This document shows, in pieces, positions 7,826-15,223 of a stretch of 17,996 nt of DNA (position 1 is its first letter; the number at the start of each line of letters is the position of its first letter). The notes under the pieces are model-generated. The model had not been told where the DNA came from. It ran no database searches and saw only the letters and a program-made list of their open reading frames with translations. The position numbers and the translations under genes were made by a program. The stretch is from DASRCB01 sp035653295. GTDB lineage: Bacteria; Acidobacteriota; Terriglobia; Bryobacterales; Bryobacteraceae. Where the stretch lies: the NCBI GenBank assembly GCA_035653295.1, contig DASRCB010000207.1, positions 1 to 17,996 on the forward strand, in the 5' to 3' direction.

Positions 7826-7903
7826 AGGCGGGCTGAGAGCCCGCCGCAGGGCGAGGCCCTGCCCCCCATCGAGCGAGCCGCGGTGCAAGCCAGAGGCTTG
7901 CAC
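7826..7903. repeat. Block of three perfect hairpins between convergent genes
   Basis: The 130-base gap between the stops of the nitronate monooxygenase and thymidylate kinase genes holds three consecutive perfect inverted repeats with three-base loops. The first (7827-7845) has arms GGCGGGCT/AGCCCGCC and loop GAG. The second (7846-7862) has arms GCAGGGC/GCCCTGC and loop GAG. The third (7883-7903) has arms GTGCAAGCC/GGCTTGCAC and loop AGA. The first two, with the following CCCCCAT, recur at 9328-9371. No T tract follows, so a classical rho-independent terminator is not supported, but folding of both convergent transcripts here is plausible. It looks like a dispersed REP-like palindromic element. 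Confidence 0.8.
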
Positions 7904-7914
7904 TACGGGGGTGG

Positions 7915-8652
7915 CTAGCGGGCCGCTACTGCCGGGCTGACCACGCGCCAGACCTCGGCAGCGACGCTCTCCGGGTCCGACGCGCCGTCGATGCGCCGCA
8001 CCCGATCCGGCTCGCGGTTTGCCAATTCCTGATAACCTTCCCACACGCGGCGGTGAAAGTCGAGAGCCTCTTCTTCCATACGCGTTTCCCTGGAGCCTGG
8101 TGTTTCCAGGTCGCGGGTGTGCGCTCGCGCAAGACCCGTTTCGACGTCGATGTCGATGTACAGCGTGAGATCGGGTGTGAGACCTCTGGAAGCGACGGCG
8201 TCAACGGCCAGCACTGTCGCGAGTCCCAGCCCGCGCGCGATGCCCTGGTAAACAACGGTGGAATCGGTGAAGCGGTCGCAAAGGACGATGCGGCCCTGAT
8301 CGAGCGCCGGCAGGATGTATTCTTCGACATTCTGCGCGCGCGCGGCGAACATGAGCAGCAGCTCGGCCGCCGCGCAGAGCTTGCGGTTCGCCGAATCGAG
8401 CAGAATGCGCCGGATCTGCACGCCGATGTCGGTGCCACCCGGCTCGGCGGTTTCCAGCACCTCGTGACCGGCGGCGCGCAGGCGCTCGGCCAGCAGCTTC
8501 AGCTGGGTGCTCTTGCCGCTCCCATCGATGCCTTCGAAGGTGATGAAGAGCCCGCGCCTGCGGCCGATGCCGTCCTGGAGACGCTCCGGCTGGGGAATGG
8601 TGATGTCGATGTCGGAGAGGGCGGGAAGGACCTCGACCTCAGTCGTAGACAT
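7915..8652 (-). CDS. tmk: Thymidylate kinase with N-terminal extension
   Basis: Phosphorylates dTMP to dTDP in the cytoplasm, an essential step of dTTP supply. The 245-residue product has the P-loop GIDGSGKST (41-49), EPGGT (70-74) as part of the dTMP site and the DRF motif (126-128) followed by TDSTVVYQG. A C-terminal lid region (about 175-200) is rich in Arg and Glu. The usual enzyme is about 205-215 residues and starts only a few residues before the P-loop. Here 33 extra residues precede it, and no ATG, GTG or TTG codon in frame lies between residue 1 and the core, so the extension seems real. The start overlaps the glycosylase gene by 14 bases, suggesting translational coupling. It is the last gene of the long minus-strand unit. 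Confidence 0.95.
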   Translation of the reverse strand: MSTTEVEVLPALSDIDITIPQPERLQDGIGRRRGLFITFEGIDGSGKSTQLKLLAERLRAAGHEVLETAEPGGTDIGVQIRRILLDSANRKLCAAAELLLMFAARAQNVEEYILPALDQGRIVLCDRFTDSTVVYQGIARGLGLATVLAVDAVASRGLTPDLTLYIDIDVETGLARAHTRDLETPGSRETRMEEEALDFHRRVWEGYQELANREPDRVRRIDGASDPESVAAEVWRVVSPAVAAR

Positions 8653-9433
8653 AGTGCAGGACCTTCTTCAGGTCTTCCCAAGCCTCGCGTTTTGCGTTCT
8701 GATTGTAGGGGCGCAGCAGATACGACGGATGGTAGGTGACCATCACCGGGATGTCGCGCCACTTGTGCCAGTTGCCGCGCAGGCGCATGACGCCTTCCTT
8801 GGTGCCGAGCAGCGCTTTGGCCGCCGTGGAACCGAGGGCGCAGATCGCTTTCGGGCGAATGGCCATGAGCTGGCGAAACAGGAACTCGCCGCAGATTTCC
8901 ATTTCGTCCGGCTGTGGCGTGCGGTTCTCGGGCGGGCGGCACTTGACGACGTTGCAGATGTAAACGTCGGGGCGCGTGAGCGGCAGGCCTTCCTTGCGGG
9001 CCGTGCCCTCGATCATCTGCGTGAGCAGCTGGCCGGCCCGGCCGACGAACGGCAAGCCCTGCTCGTCCTCGTCGGCCCCAGGGCCTTCCCCGACGAACAC
9101 GAGCTTCGCCTTTTCGTTACCTGAACCGAAAACAAGTTGGTTCCTTCCCTGGTGAAGGCGGCAGCGCGTGCAGTCGCCTATATCGTGACGGATTTTCGCG
9201 AGGGTGTCATCGGCGGGATGCAGGCTGGGGAGGGGGGAAGGCGCCTTAGCAGGCTCGGGAATTGGACCTGGGGTGATTCCAGCCGCGCTTCGCGCGGGAG
9301 GCGGCGGAAGCGCCTGGTCGACGACGGAGGCGGGCTGGGAGCCCGCCGCCGGCTGAGAGCCTGCCCCCCATAACATTGTGATGCCGAGGTCGCGGTAAAA
9401 ATCGAGGTATTGACGCAGCAGTTCCTGATCCAT
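8639..9433 (-). CDS. udg: Family 4 uracil-DNA glycosylase (4Fe-4S)
   Basis: Removes uracil from DNA to start base-excision repair. The 264-residue product has a short helical N terminus (1-22), a Gly/Ser/Pro/Ala linker (about 23-72) and the catalytic domain (about 74-264). Motif A is GEGPGADEDEQGLPFVGRAG (115-134) and motif B is HPSYLLR (235-241). The likely iron-sulfur ligands are C88, C91, C165 and C181; the 16-residue spacing of the last two fits the family. Part of the linker (residues 23-36, containing two copies of AGSQPA) is encoded by a palindromic repeat that also occurs outside genes at 7826. The gene begins two bases after the coaBC stop and overlaps tmk by 14 bases. No clear Shine-Dalgarno is seen, consistent with coupling. 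Confidence 0.93.
   Translation of the reverse strand: MDQELLRQYLDFYRDLGITMLWGAGSQPAAGSQPASVVDQALPPPPARSAAGITPGPIPEPAKAPSPLPSLHPADDTLAKIRHDIGDCTRCRLHQGRNQLVFGSGNEKAKLVFVGEGPGADEDEQGLPFVGRAGQLLTQMIEGTARKEGLPLTRPDVYICNVVKCRPPENRTPQPDEMEICGEFLFRQLMAIRPKAICALGSTAAKALLGTKEGVMRLRGNWHKWRDIPVMVTYHPSYLLRPYNQNAKREAWEDLKKVLHYVYD
9283..9315. repeat. Two further inverted repeats in the glycosylase linker
   Basis: Just beside the 9328-9371 repeat are a hairpin with arms CCGCGC/GCGCGG and loop TTC (9283-9297) and another with arms AGGCG/CGCCT (9299-9315). They extend the palindrome-rich stretch across most of the linker-coding DNA. The short GC-rich arms could arise by chance in such DNA, so confidence that these are repeat units is low. 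Confidence 0.35.
9328..9371. repeat. In-frame copy of the palindromic repeat inside the glycosylase gene
   Basis: Aligned without gaps to 7826-7869, 38 of 44 bases are identical by hand count. The first hairpin (9329-9347) keeps identical 8-base arms GGCGGGCT/AGCCCGCC with loop GGG. The second (9348-9364) has arms GCCGGCT/AGCCTGC with one mismatch and loop GAG. Relative to the other copy, two stem positions differ on both sides so that pairing is kept (G-C to C-G and C-G to T-A). The copy is read on the minus strand as residues 22-36 of the uracil-DNA glycosylase. Confidence 0.8.
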
Positions 9434-9435
9434 GT

Positions 9436-10653
9436 TCAGCTTGCCGCGTGGAGGGCGAGGCGTAGGCGCATTAGCTCATCGAAAATGCGGTCGGCGATTT
9501 CGCGCTTGGCGGCGCGCTCGACGGGAATGGTGGCGCCGGTGCGCGTAACCAGCACGACCTCGTTGTCCTCCGCTTCGAAGCCGGTCCCCTCATGGCCCAC
9601 GAGATTGCCCACCACCATATCGCAGTTCTTGGTGACCAGCTTACGGCGGGCTTCTTCGACCAGGCGGTCGGTTTCGGCGGCGAAGCCGACCAGCAGGCGA
9701 TCGCCCTTTCGACGGCCGACTTCGGCGAGAATGTCCGGCGTGGGATCGAGATCGAGCGAGAGGCGCGCGGCGGTCTTCTTGATCTTGTGCTGTGGCACGG
9801 AGGCGACGTGGTAGTCGGCGACGGCCGCGGCTTTGATGATGATGGTGGATTCGTTCAGATGGGCGATGACCGCGTCGTGCATCTCATGGGCGGTGTACAC
9901 GCGCACTACTTCGATGCCTGGCGGATCGGGAAGCTGGACCGGCCCGGCGACCAGGACCACGCGCGCGCCGCGATTTCGCGCTGCTTCGGCCAGAGCGTAT
10001 CCCATGCGACCGCTGGAGCGATTGGAGATGAAGCGAACCGGGTCGATGGGCTCCTGAGTGGGGCCGGCGGTGATCACGACCGTTTCGCCGTCGAGGTCGT
10101 GCCTGGCGGGAGAGAGTGCGCGAAGCACGGCATCGGCGATGCGGTCCGGTTCGGCAAGACGTCCCGGACCCACTACGCCGCAGGCCAGCAATCCCTCCTC
10201 CGCTTCGACAATGATGTGCCCACGACGGCGCAACGTCTCGATGTTGCCGCGCGTGGCCTCGTGCTGCAGCATGTTCGTGTTCATCGCAGGCGCGATTACC
10301 ACCGGACCCGTGAAGGCAAGGTAGGTGGTGGTCAGAAAGTCGTCGGCGAGGCCGTGCGCGAATTTGGCGATCAGATCGGCAGTGGCGGGCGCCACCACAA
10401 GAACATCGTTGTCCTGGGCGACGGCGATATGCTCGACCGCGCTGGACAATGTTTCCTCTCCGCCGGCGCCCGCGAACAGACCGGTGATAACTTTCCGCCC
10501 GGTAAGAGCGGCGAAGGTCAATGGGGTCACGAACTGCTGCGCGGCGGAGGTCATCACGACGGTCACCTGGTATCCGCGCTCCATAAGCGCGCGGGCCAGT
10601 TCCGCCGACTTGTAGGCGGCGATGCCGCCGCCGACTCCGAGTACCGCGTTCAT
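9436..10653 (-). CDS. coaBC: Bifunctional phosphopantothenoylcysteine decarboxylase / phosphopantothenate-cysteine ligase
   Basis: Catalyses two consecutive steps of coenzyme A synthesis: CTP-dependent joining of cysteine to 4'-phosphopantothenate (CoaB) and FMN-dependent decarboxylation (CoaC). The 405-residue product has the CoaC domain first (1-about 180), with GGGIAAYKS, catalytic His75 in VEHI, PAMN with Asn125, and Cys158 in ACGVVGPGR, positions identical to those known in E. coli. The CoaB domain (about 185-400) has ITAGPTQEPIDPVRFISNRS, GRMG and the substrate-activating lysine K290 in HKIKK. The length is typical. It lies 13 bases after rpoZ and two bases before the uracil-DNA glycosylase. 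The gmk-rpoZ-coaBC order is conserved in many bacteria. Confidence 0.97.
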   Translation of the reverse strand: MNAVLGVGGGIAAYKSAELARALMERGYQVTVVMTSAAQQFVTPLTFAALTGRKVITGLFAGAGGEETLSSAVEHIAVAQDNDVLVVAPATADLIAKFAHGLADDFLTTTYLAFTGPVVIAPAMNTNMLQHEATRGNIETLRRRGHIIVEAEEGLLACGVVGPGRLAEPDRIADAVLRALSPARHDLDGETVVITAGPTQEPIDPVRFISNRSSGRMGYALAEAARNRGARVVLVAGPVQLPDPPGIEVVRVYTAHEMHDAVIAHLNESTIIIKAAAVADYHVASVPQHKIKKTAARLSLDLDPTPDILAEVGRRKGDRLLVGFAAETDRLVEEARRKLVTKNCDMVVGNLVGHEGTGFEAEDNEVVLVTRTGATIPVERAAKREIADRIFDELMRLRLALHAAS

Positions 10654-10666
10654 CCGCAGCGGCGTG

Positions 10667-10900
10667 CTATTCGACTTCGGCGGGTTCAGCTTCCTGCCGG
10701 TTGGGGTCGTCGTACTTCACCAGACCGCGGCGTACTTCCTCCATCGCCGTGACGGTCGGCTTTCTGGAGGTCGTTGGCAGCACCGTACGGGCGCCGTTCT
10801 GGAGCTGGCGAGCTCGCTTGGCGGCGACGATGATGAAGCGATAGGTGCTTCCCTCGCCATCGTCCGGAATCGTGTATGCGGCGTTGACGCGTTCAGGCAT
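10667..10900 (-). CDS. rpoZ: DNA-directed RNA polymerase omega subunit
   Basis: The omega subunit helps fold and assemble the beta' subunit of RNA polymerase. The 77-residue product contains the conserved core YRFIIVAAKRARQLQNGAR (20-38) and KPTVTAMEEV (47-56), followed by an acidic tail. The length is normal for short omega proteins. Its ATG overlaps the end of gmk by eight bases, a classic gmk-rpoZ arrangement implying coupled expression. A GGGAG sequence inside the end of gmk, about 12 bases upstream, may serve as a distant Shine-Dalgarno. Residues 10-19 (TIPDDGEGST) form a small insertion before the core. Confidence 0.93.
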   Translation of the reverse strand: MPERVNAAYTIPDDGEGSTYRFIIVAAKRARQLQNGARTVLPTTSRKPTVTAMEEVRRGLVKYDDPNRQEAEPAEVE

Positions 10901-11522
10901 TGCTGGTGGTGTCTCCCTGTTCGAAACTCTCGAGTATGGGGCGGATTCGCGGCTCCATTTGTGTGCGCCTGGCTCGTTCCGCGCGAACGATGCATTTCAG
11001 CCGTTCCACGGACTCCTCCACGTCATCGTTGACTACGACGTAATCGTACAGGCGGTAATTTCGGATCTCGCCCGCTGCTCCCCGCAGCCGCCGCCGAATT
11101 ACTTCCTCCGCATCTTCGCTCCGCGCACGAAGGCGCTCTTCGAGAACCTGGCGGGATGGGGGAAGGATAAAGACGGTAACAGCTTCCGGAAGCCGCTCTT
11201 TCAATTGTGCCGCACCCTGGACGTCGATGTCGAGTACGAGGTCGCGGCCGGATCCGACGGCCTCGTCCAGAAAACGGCGATGAGTGCCGTAGTAGTTGCC
11301 GAAAACAACTGCATGTTCGAGAAACTCTTTATTTTCCAAGCGCTTGGCGAACTCTTCCCGGCTGATGTAGAAATAGTCGTGGCCGGGCTTTTCGTGACCG
11401 CGGATGGGCCGTGTGGTGTAGGACACTGAGAAGGACAGGCCTTCGAGCTCCTTCAGCAGGCGGCCCACGAGGGTAGATTTGCCGGAGCCGGACGGTGCGG
11501 AGACGATGAAGACCGCGCTCAT
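10893..11522 (-). CDS. gmk: Guanylate kinase
   Basis: Phosphorylates GMP (and dGMP) to the diphosphate with ATP in the cytoplasm. The 209-residue product starts MSAVFIVSAPSGSGKST with the P-loop at residues 8-17. The GMP-binding segment contains YTTRPIRGHEKPGHDYFYIS, then VLDIDVQGA and the C-terminal segment NYRLYDYVVVNDD. The frame continues to an ATG at 11645, but the extra 41 residues are Ser/Arg/Pro-rich, unlike any guanylate kinase, and overlap the end of yicC. The start at 11522 gives the standard family length, though only a weak GGGAA precedes it. The 82-base gap to yicC is the largest inside the operon. Confidence 0.96.
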   Translation of the reverse strand: MSAVFIVSAPSGSGKSTLVGRLLKELEGLSFSVSYTTRPIRGHEKPGHDYFYISREEFAKRLENKEFLEHAVVFGNYYGTHRRFLDEAVGSGRDLVLDIDVQGAAQLKERLPEAVTVFILPPSRQVLEERLRARSEDAEEVIRRRLRGAAGEIRNYRLYDYVVVNDDVEESVERLKCIVRAERARRTQMEPRIRPILESFEQGDTTSNA

Positions 11523-11604
11523 GCCACGAGTTCCCAGTTGACTACTTCCGGAGCGAGGGCCCGAGGGCGGCGCCGCGCGAGCAGTGCTGAAGGCAGAACG
11601 CGGG

Positions 11605-12483
11605 TCATTCGAGGTTGAGGGCCTGTTCGCGGATCTTCTCGACATCCGCTTTGGTCGCCAGGGCGAGGTCAGTGATGCGCAGGCCGAGATCGCCGATGCC
11701 GCTGGTCTTTGACAGGATGGTGTTGGTCTCGCGATTCATCTCCTGAAGAAGAAAGTCGAGCTTCTTGCCGATCTCGCCGCCCGCGTCGAGCAGCGCGCGA
11801 AGCTGTGCGGCGTGGATCTTCAGGCGAGCGATCTCCTCGCCGATATCGCTGCGGTCGGCGATAATCGCCGCCTCCTGCATCAGCCGCTGCGGATCCGGTG
11901 CGGCGCCGCGGAGCAGCTCGCGCAGGCGCTCCAGAAGCCGGTTCTCGATCAGCGGCAGCGCCTCCCCGCGCAGTTGCTCCAGTTCGGCGGCTCGTTTTTC
12001 AATGGCTCCGTTGTGCGCGCGCATGACGCCGACGAGCTCTGTTCCTTCACGGGCGCGAAACTCGTTCAGCGCCGCGAGCGTTTCGCGCAGCGTCGCGATC
12101 ACGTCCGCTTCCTCCAGACCGCCCTCAGCCTGGCCGGTCAGCATTCCGGGAAGGCGCAGCGCGGCATTTGGATCCGGATTGACGGAATGCCCCACTTCGT
12201 TCGCCGCCTGATGAAATGCGGCCAGCCACGCCCGGAAGAGAGGCACGTTCAGCGCTCCTTCCTGCTGAGCGCGGGGGGTGAAGGCCGCTCGGATATCCAG
12301 GTGTCCGCGCACCACGGCGTCGCGAATCGCGGAGCGCATGGCGTTTTCGAAGGCGTCGAACTCAGGCGGCAGGTGGAAATGGAGGTCCAGGCCGCGGTGG
12401 TTGACGCTCTTGATGCTCAGGGAAATGTCCCCGTTGCGCGTGCTTTTCTGCGCACGGGCGTAGCCGGTCATGCTGCGGGTCAT
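11605..12483 (-). CDS. yicC: YicC family endoribonuclease-like protein
   Basis: The 292-residue product begins MTRSMTGYARAQ, the YicC signature, and continues with IKSVNHRGLDLHFHLP (N-terminal domain, about 1-155). The C-terminal DUF1732 domain contains GKKLDFLLQEMNRETNTILSKT near residues 240-262. E. coli YicC is reported to be an endoribonuclease that influences small-RNA stability; the role here is transferred from the family. The ATG overlaps the stop of the ABC exporter (ATGA), so it is probably translated by coupling. yicC next to gmk is a widespread arrangement. Confidence 0.94.
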   Translation of the reverse strand: MTRSMTGYARAQKSTRNGDISLSIKSVNHRGLDLHFHLPPEFDAFENAMRSAIRDAVVRGHLDIRAAFTPRAQQEGALNVPLFRAWLAAFHQAANEVGHSVNPDPNAALRLPGMLTGQAEGGLEEADVIATLRETLAALNEFRAREGTELVGVMRAHNGAIEKRAAELEQLRGEALPLIENRLLERLRELLRGAAPDPQRLMQEAAIIADRSDIGEEIARLKIHAAQLRALLDAGGEIGKKLDFLLQEMNRETNTILSKTSGIGDLGLRITDLALATKADVEKIREQALNLE

Positions 12484-14309
12484 GGGTTGACCAGGGGGTC
12501 GGCCTCCAGGAATTGCAGTTCATGCAGGCGCTGATAGATGCCCCCGCGTCCGATCAACTCCTCGTGCGTTCCGATTTCAGAAATGCGTCCGCCATCGAGC
12601 ACGACGATGCGGTCGGCGCGGCGGATGGTGGAGAGCCGGTGCGCGATTACGATGACGGTGCGCTTTTCCATCAGCCGCTGGAGCGCGCGCTGCACCAGCA
12701 CCTCGGATTCGGTGTCCAGATGCGAGGTTGCTTCGTCAAGGATCAGGATTGGCGCGTTCTTCAGCAGCGCTCGCGCGATGGCCAGACGCTGGCGCTGGCC
12801 GCCGCTGAGTTTGTGCCCGCGCTCACCGATGATGGTGTCGTAGCCATCGGGCATTGCCAGGATAAACTCTTCGGCCAGCGCGTCGCGGGCGGCGGCGCGA
12901 ATCTCTTCCGGTTTCGCATTCTTCTTCCCGTACGCGATATTGTTCGCGACCGTGTCGTTGAACAGGAACGTGTCCTGCGCGACGATGCTGATCCGGTCAC
13001 GGAGTGACGTCAGCTGCACGTCCCGAATGTCACGGCCATCGATTCGAATCGCGCCGCCGGTGACGTCGTAGAAGCGCGGCACAAGGTTGGCGATGGTGGA
13101 TTTGCCCGCTCCGCTCGGCCCGACGATGGCCACCACTTCGCCGGCTTTGACGGTGATCGTGATGTTCTCCAGCGCGAAGCCGTTGGGCGCGTTGGGGTAG
13201 CGGAAACAGACCTTCTCCAGCGCGACACCCTTGTGCAGACGCGGCAGCTTCACGGCGTTCGGCTTCTCCCGCACCTGCTGCTCGCCGTCCAGGTATTCGA
13301 ATACCTTCTGTGATGCGCCGATCGCCTGCTGGAAGATGTTGTGGATCCCGGTGAGGCGCTTCACGGGTTCATACAACAGCAGCAGCGCCATGACGAAACT
13401 GGTGAACGCGCCCGTGTCCATCGCGCCGGCTTTGATCTGCAGACGCGCGTAATAGAGCAGGCCAACGATGGTGAGGGCGCCGAAGAACTCGATGAGCGGC
13501 GATGCGATGGCCTGCTGCGCGACATAACGAAGTGTGGTCAGCTTCAGGCGGCGGGCGGCGGTTCGAAAGCGGTTCGACTCGATCTCCTCGGCCCCAAACG
13601 ACTTGACCACCTGCTGCCCACTTATGGTCTCCTGCAGGATTTGGTTCAGCTCCGCGGTGTCGTCCTGGGCGCGGCGGCTGGTGCGGCGAATGCGGCGGCC
13701 CAGCCGGCGGGTGGGCACCAGCACGAAGGGGAGTACCGTTAGGCTCACGATGGCCAGCTTCCAGTCGGTCTGGATGACGACGAACAACATGGCCATGGCC
13801 GTGAACATCTGGCGCAGGAAGTCGGCCAGCATGCTGGAAACCGCGAGCTGGATCTTGTCGATGTCGTTCATGATGGACGACATGAGACGGCCGGTGGCGT
13901 TCGATTCGAAAAAGACCGCGTCCTGATGCAGGACGCGGTCGAACGCCCGCTGCCGCAGATCGGTAACCGCGGAGAGGCCGACGTAATTGATCAGATAGTT
14001 GCCGGAGTAATCGCACAGCCCCTTGGCAAGGAATGCGCCAATGATACCGAACGCTACCAGGGTCCAGATATTGTGAATGCCGCTGGGAAAGATGTCCTGC
14101 AGGTAAATGGTGTGATGAATGACAGGGATGGTGTACAGGGCGACCGCCTTATCGGGCGTGTTCGGCTGAAGGACGCGATCGAAGATGGGGCCGATGAGCA
14201 GTACCGTGACCATCTGCGCAATGCCGACGCCGGCCATGAGGATGACCGACGCGATCAGGGCCGCGCTGTAAGGGCGCACGTACCGCAGCAGGCGCGAAAC
14301 TTCGTTCAT
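12480..14309 (-). CDS. msbA: MsbA-like lipid A/ABC exporter, fused permease-ATPase
   Basis: The 609-residue half-transporter has a membrane domain with about six helices (first near 15-42, others near 80-100, 160-195 and 270-315) and a C-terminal ATPase. ATPase motifs are Walker A GPSGAGKST (397-405), Q-loop Gln445, signature LSGGQ (501-505), Walker B ILILDE (521-526) and H-loop His557. As a homodimer it would flip lipid A-core or a similar lipid across the inner membrane. The neighbouring heptosyltransferase-type gene and Trm112-like gene support an LPS role. The start at 14309 overlaps the upstream stop (ATGA). The longer frame to 14417 adds an Arg-rich, family-unlike segment and is rejected. 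The lipid substrate is inferred. Confidence 0.9.
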   Translation of the reverse strand: MNEVSRLLRYVRPYSAALIASVILMAGVGIAQMVTVLLIGPIFDRVLQPNTPDKAVALYTIPVIHHTIYLQDIFPSGIHNIWTLVAFGIIGAFLAKGLCDYSGNYLINYVGLSAVTDLRQRAFDRVLHQDAVFFESNATGRLMSSIMNDIDKIQLAVSSMLADFLRQMFTAMAMLFVVIQTDWKLAIVSLTVLPFVLVPTRRLGRRIRRTSRRAQDDTAELNQILQETISGQQVVKSFGAEEIESNRFRTAARRLKLTTLRYVAQQAIASPLIEFFGALTIVGLLYYARLQIKAGAMDTGAFTSFVMALLLLYEPVKRLTGIHNIFQQAIGASQKVFEYLDGEQQVREKPNAVKLPRLHKGVALEKVCFRYPNAPNGFALENITITVKAGEVVAIVGPSGAGKSTIANLVPRFYDVTGGAIRIDGRDIRDVQLTSLRDRISIVAQDTFLFNDTVANNIAYGKKNAKPEEIRAAARDALAEEFILAMPDGYDTIIGERGHKLSGGQRQRLAIARALLKNAPILILDEATSHLDTESEVLVQRALQRLMEKRTVIVIAHRLSTIRRADRIVVLDGGRISEIGTHEELIGRGGIYQRLHELQFLEADPLVNP

Positions 14310-15211
14310 GCCTTTACCCGGAGCTGCTCGACGGCCTCGAGCGCGCGATTCACGTCTACGTGTGCGATGCCGCGCGCGTGATTGAGGAGCACGTGCTCCG
14401 TCTTCCACGGGCCCCATATGGCGGGATCGGAGTTGCCCCAGAAAACGAGCACCGGAAGGCCGAAAGCGGCGGCCATGTGCGCAGGCCCACTGTCGTTGCC
14501 GATGAACAGCGAGGCGCCGGCCAGCAGGGACTTCACTTCTTCCAGATCGCTGCCCTGTTGGACGCGCCAGGAGCGGAACGGAGACAGATCGTCTTCCGCG
14601 GCTCCGATGAAAACGGGCTCAATGTGCGGTGCGAGTGCGGCGGCAAGGGCCGCGAATTTTTCGACTGGCCACGCTTTGTCGGGGGCGGACGCGAAGGGGT
14701 GGATTACGACATAGTGTCCGGCGAGCGGCGAAGGAGCACCGGGGAAGAGGCGGGCGCGGGGGACTTCGGTCTGCGGGACGCCAAGCCAGAACATGGCCGA
14801 TGCGAGATGTTCGGCGGTGTGGACCGTACGATGGACATCGAGGATGACCTGCGCCGCCGGGATCGCCGCGTTGTACAGCGCCTGGGCGGGGAAGTGGTCG
14901 AAGCCGGCGCGCAGCTTCGCTCCTGAACACAGGGTGAGCCACATGCTCCGCGTTCCGCCGTGGAAATTCAGGCAAAGATCCGGAGCCCAGCGGCGCAGGG
15001 CCGCGCGCGACGGCGGCAGGATTTCGTCGAGAGCAGGATTTCCGGTAAATACGGCGGCGAACCGCGGCTCGACGACAACCGCCACCCGCAGATCGGGGCG
15101 CGCCTCGCGCAGGAGGGCCAGAGCCGGCGTAGTCAGTACGCAGTCGCCAAGCGAGCGGAGCCGGATGACGGCCACGCGGGCGCCCCAGGGCAGCTGCGGC
15201 ATGGTGCTCAT
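14306..15211 (-). CDS. Glycosyltransferase family 9 (LPS heptosyltransferase-like)
   Basis: The 301-residue product is of the ADP-heptose:LPS heptosyltransferase type and probably adds a sugar to the LPS core on the cytoplasmic face. The N-terminal Rossmann-like half starts VAVIRLRSLGDCVLTTPAL (the family's IRxxxxGDxxxTTP motif). The C-terminal half has HPFASAPDKAWP, with KxWP as the acceptor/donor segment, and FIGNDSGPAHMAAAFGLP, followed by VFWGNSDPAIWGPW. It is shorter than E. coli WaaF (348 residues), but both domains appear complete. An alternative ATG at 15202 cannot be excluded; neither has a Shine-Dalgarno. The gene starts 12 bases after the Trm112-like gene and overlaps the exporter by four bases. 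The donor sugar cannot be read from sequence. Confidence 0.9.
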   Translation of the reverse strand: MSTMPQLPWGARVAVIRLRSLGDCVLTTPALALLREARPDLRVAVVVEPRFAAVFTGNPALDEILPPSRAALRRWAPDLCLNFHGGTRSMWLTLCSGAKLRAGFDHFPAQALYNAAIPAAQVILDVHRTVHTAEHLASAMFWLGVPQTEVPRARLFPGAPSPLAGHYVVIHPFASAPDKAWPVEKFAALAAALAPHIEPVFIGAAEDDLSPFRSWRVQQGSDLEEVKSLLAGASLFIGNDSGPAHMAAAFGLPVLVFWGNSDPAIWGPWKTEHVLLNHARGIAHVDVNRALEAVEQLRVKA

Positions 15212-15223
15212 CGGGGGCGGGCG

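Noticed and set aside
7826..7903. CRISPR array or rho-independent terminator
   Set aside because: The hairpins are adjacent palindromes of differing sequence with no spacers, so not CRISPR. No T run follows on either strand, so a standard terminator is not supported.
9592..10752. A 386-residue plus-strand open frame antisense to coaBC
   Set aside because: The composition is dominated by Gly, Asp, Arg and His as expected of a GC-rich shadow, while coaBC on the other strand has all catalytic residues.
11523..11645. N-terminal extension of guanylate kinase
   Set aside because: The 41 extra residues are low-complexity and overlap yicC; the family starts right before the P-loop, at 11522.
14310..14417. 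N-terminal extension of the MsbA-like exporter
   Set aside because: It is an Arg-rich segment within the glycosyltransferase gene; the ATGA overlap at 14306-14309 gives a family-like start.
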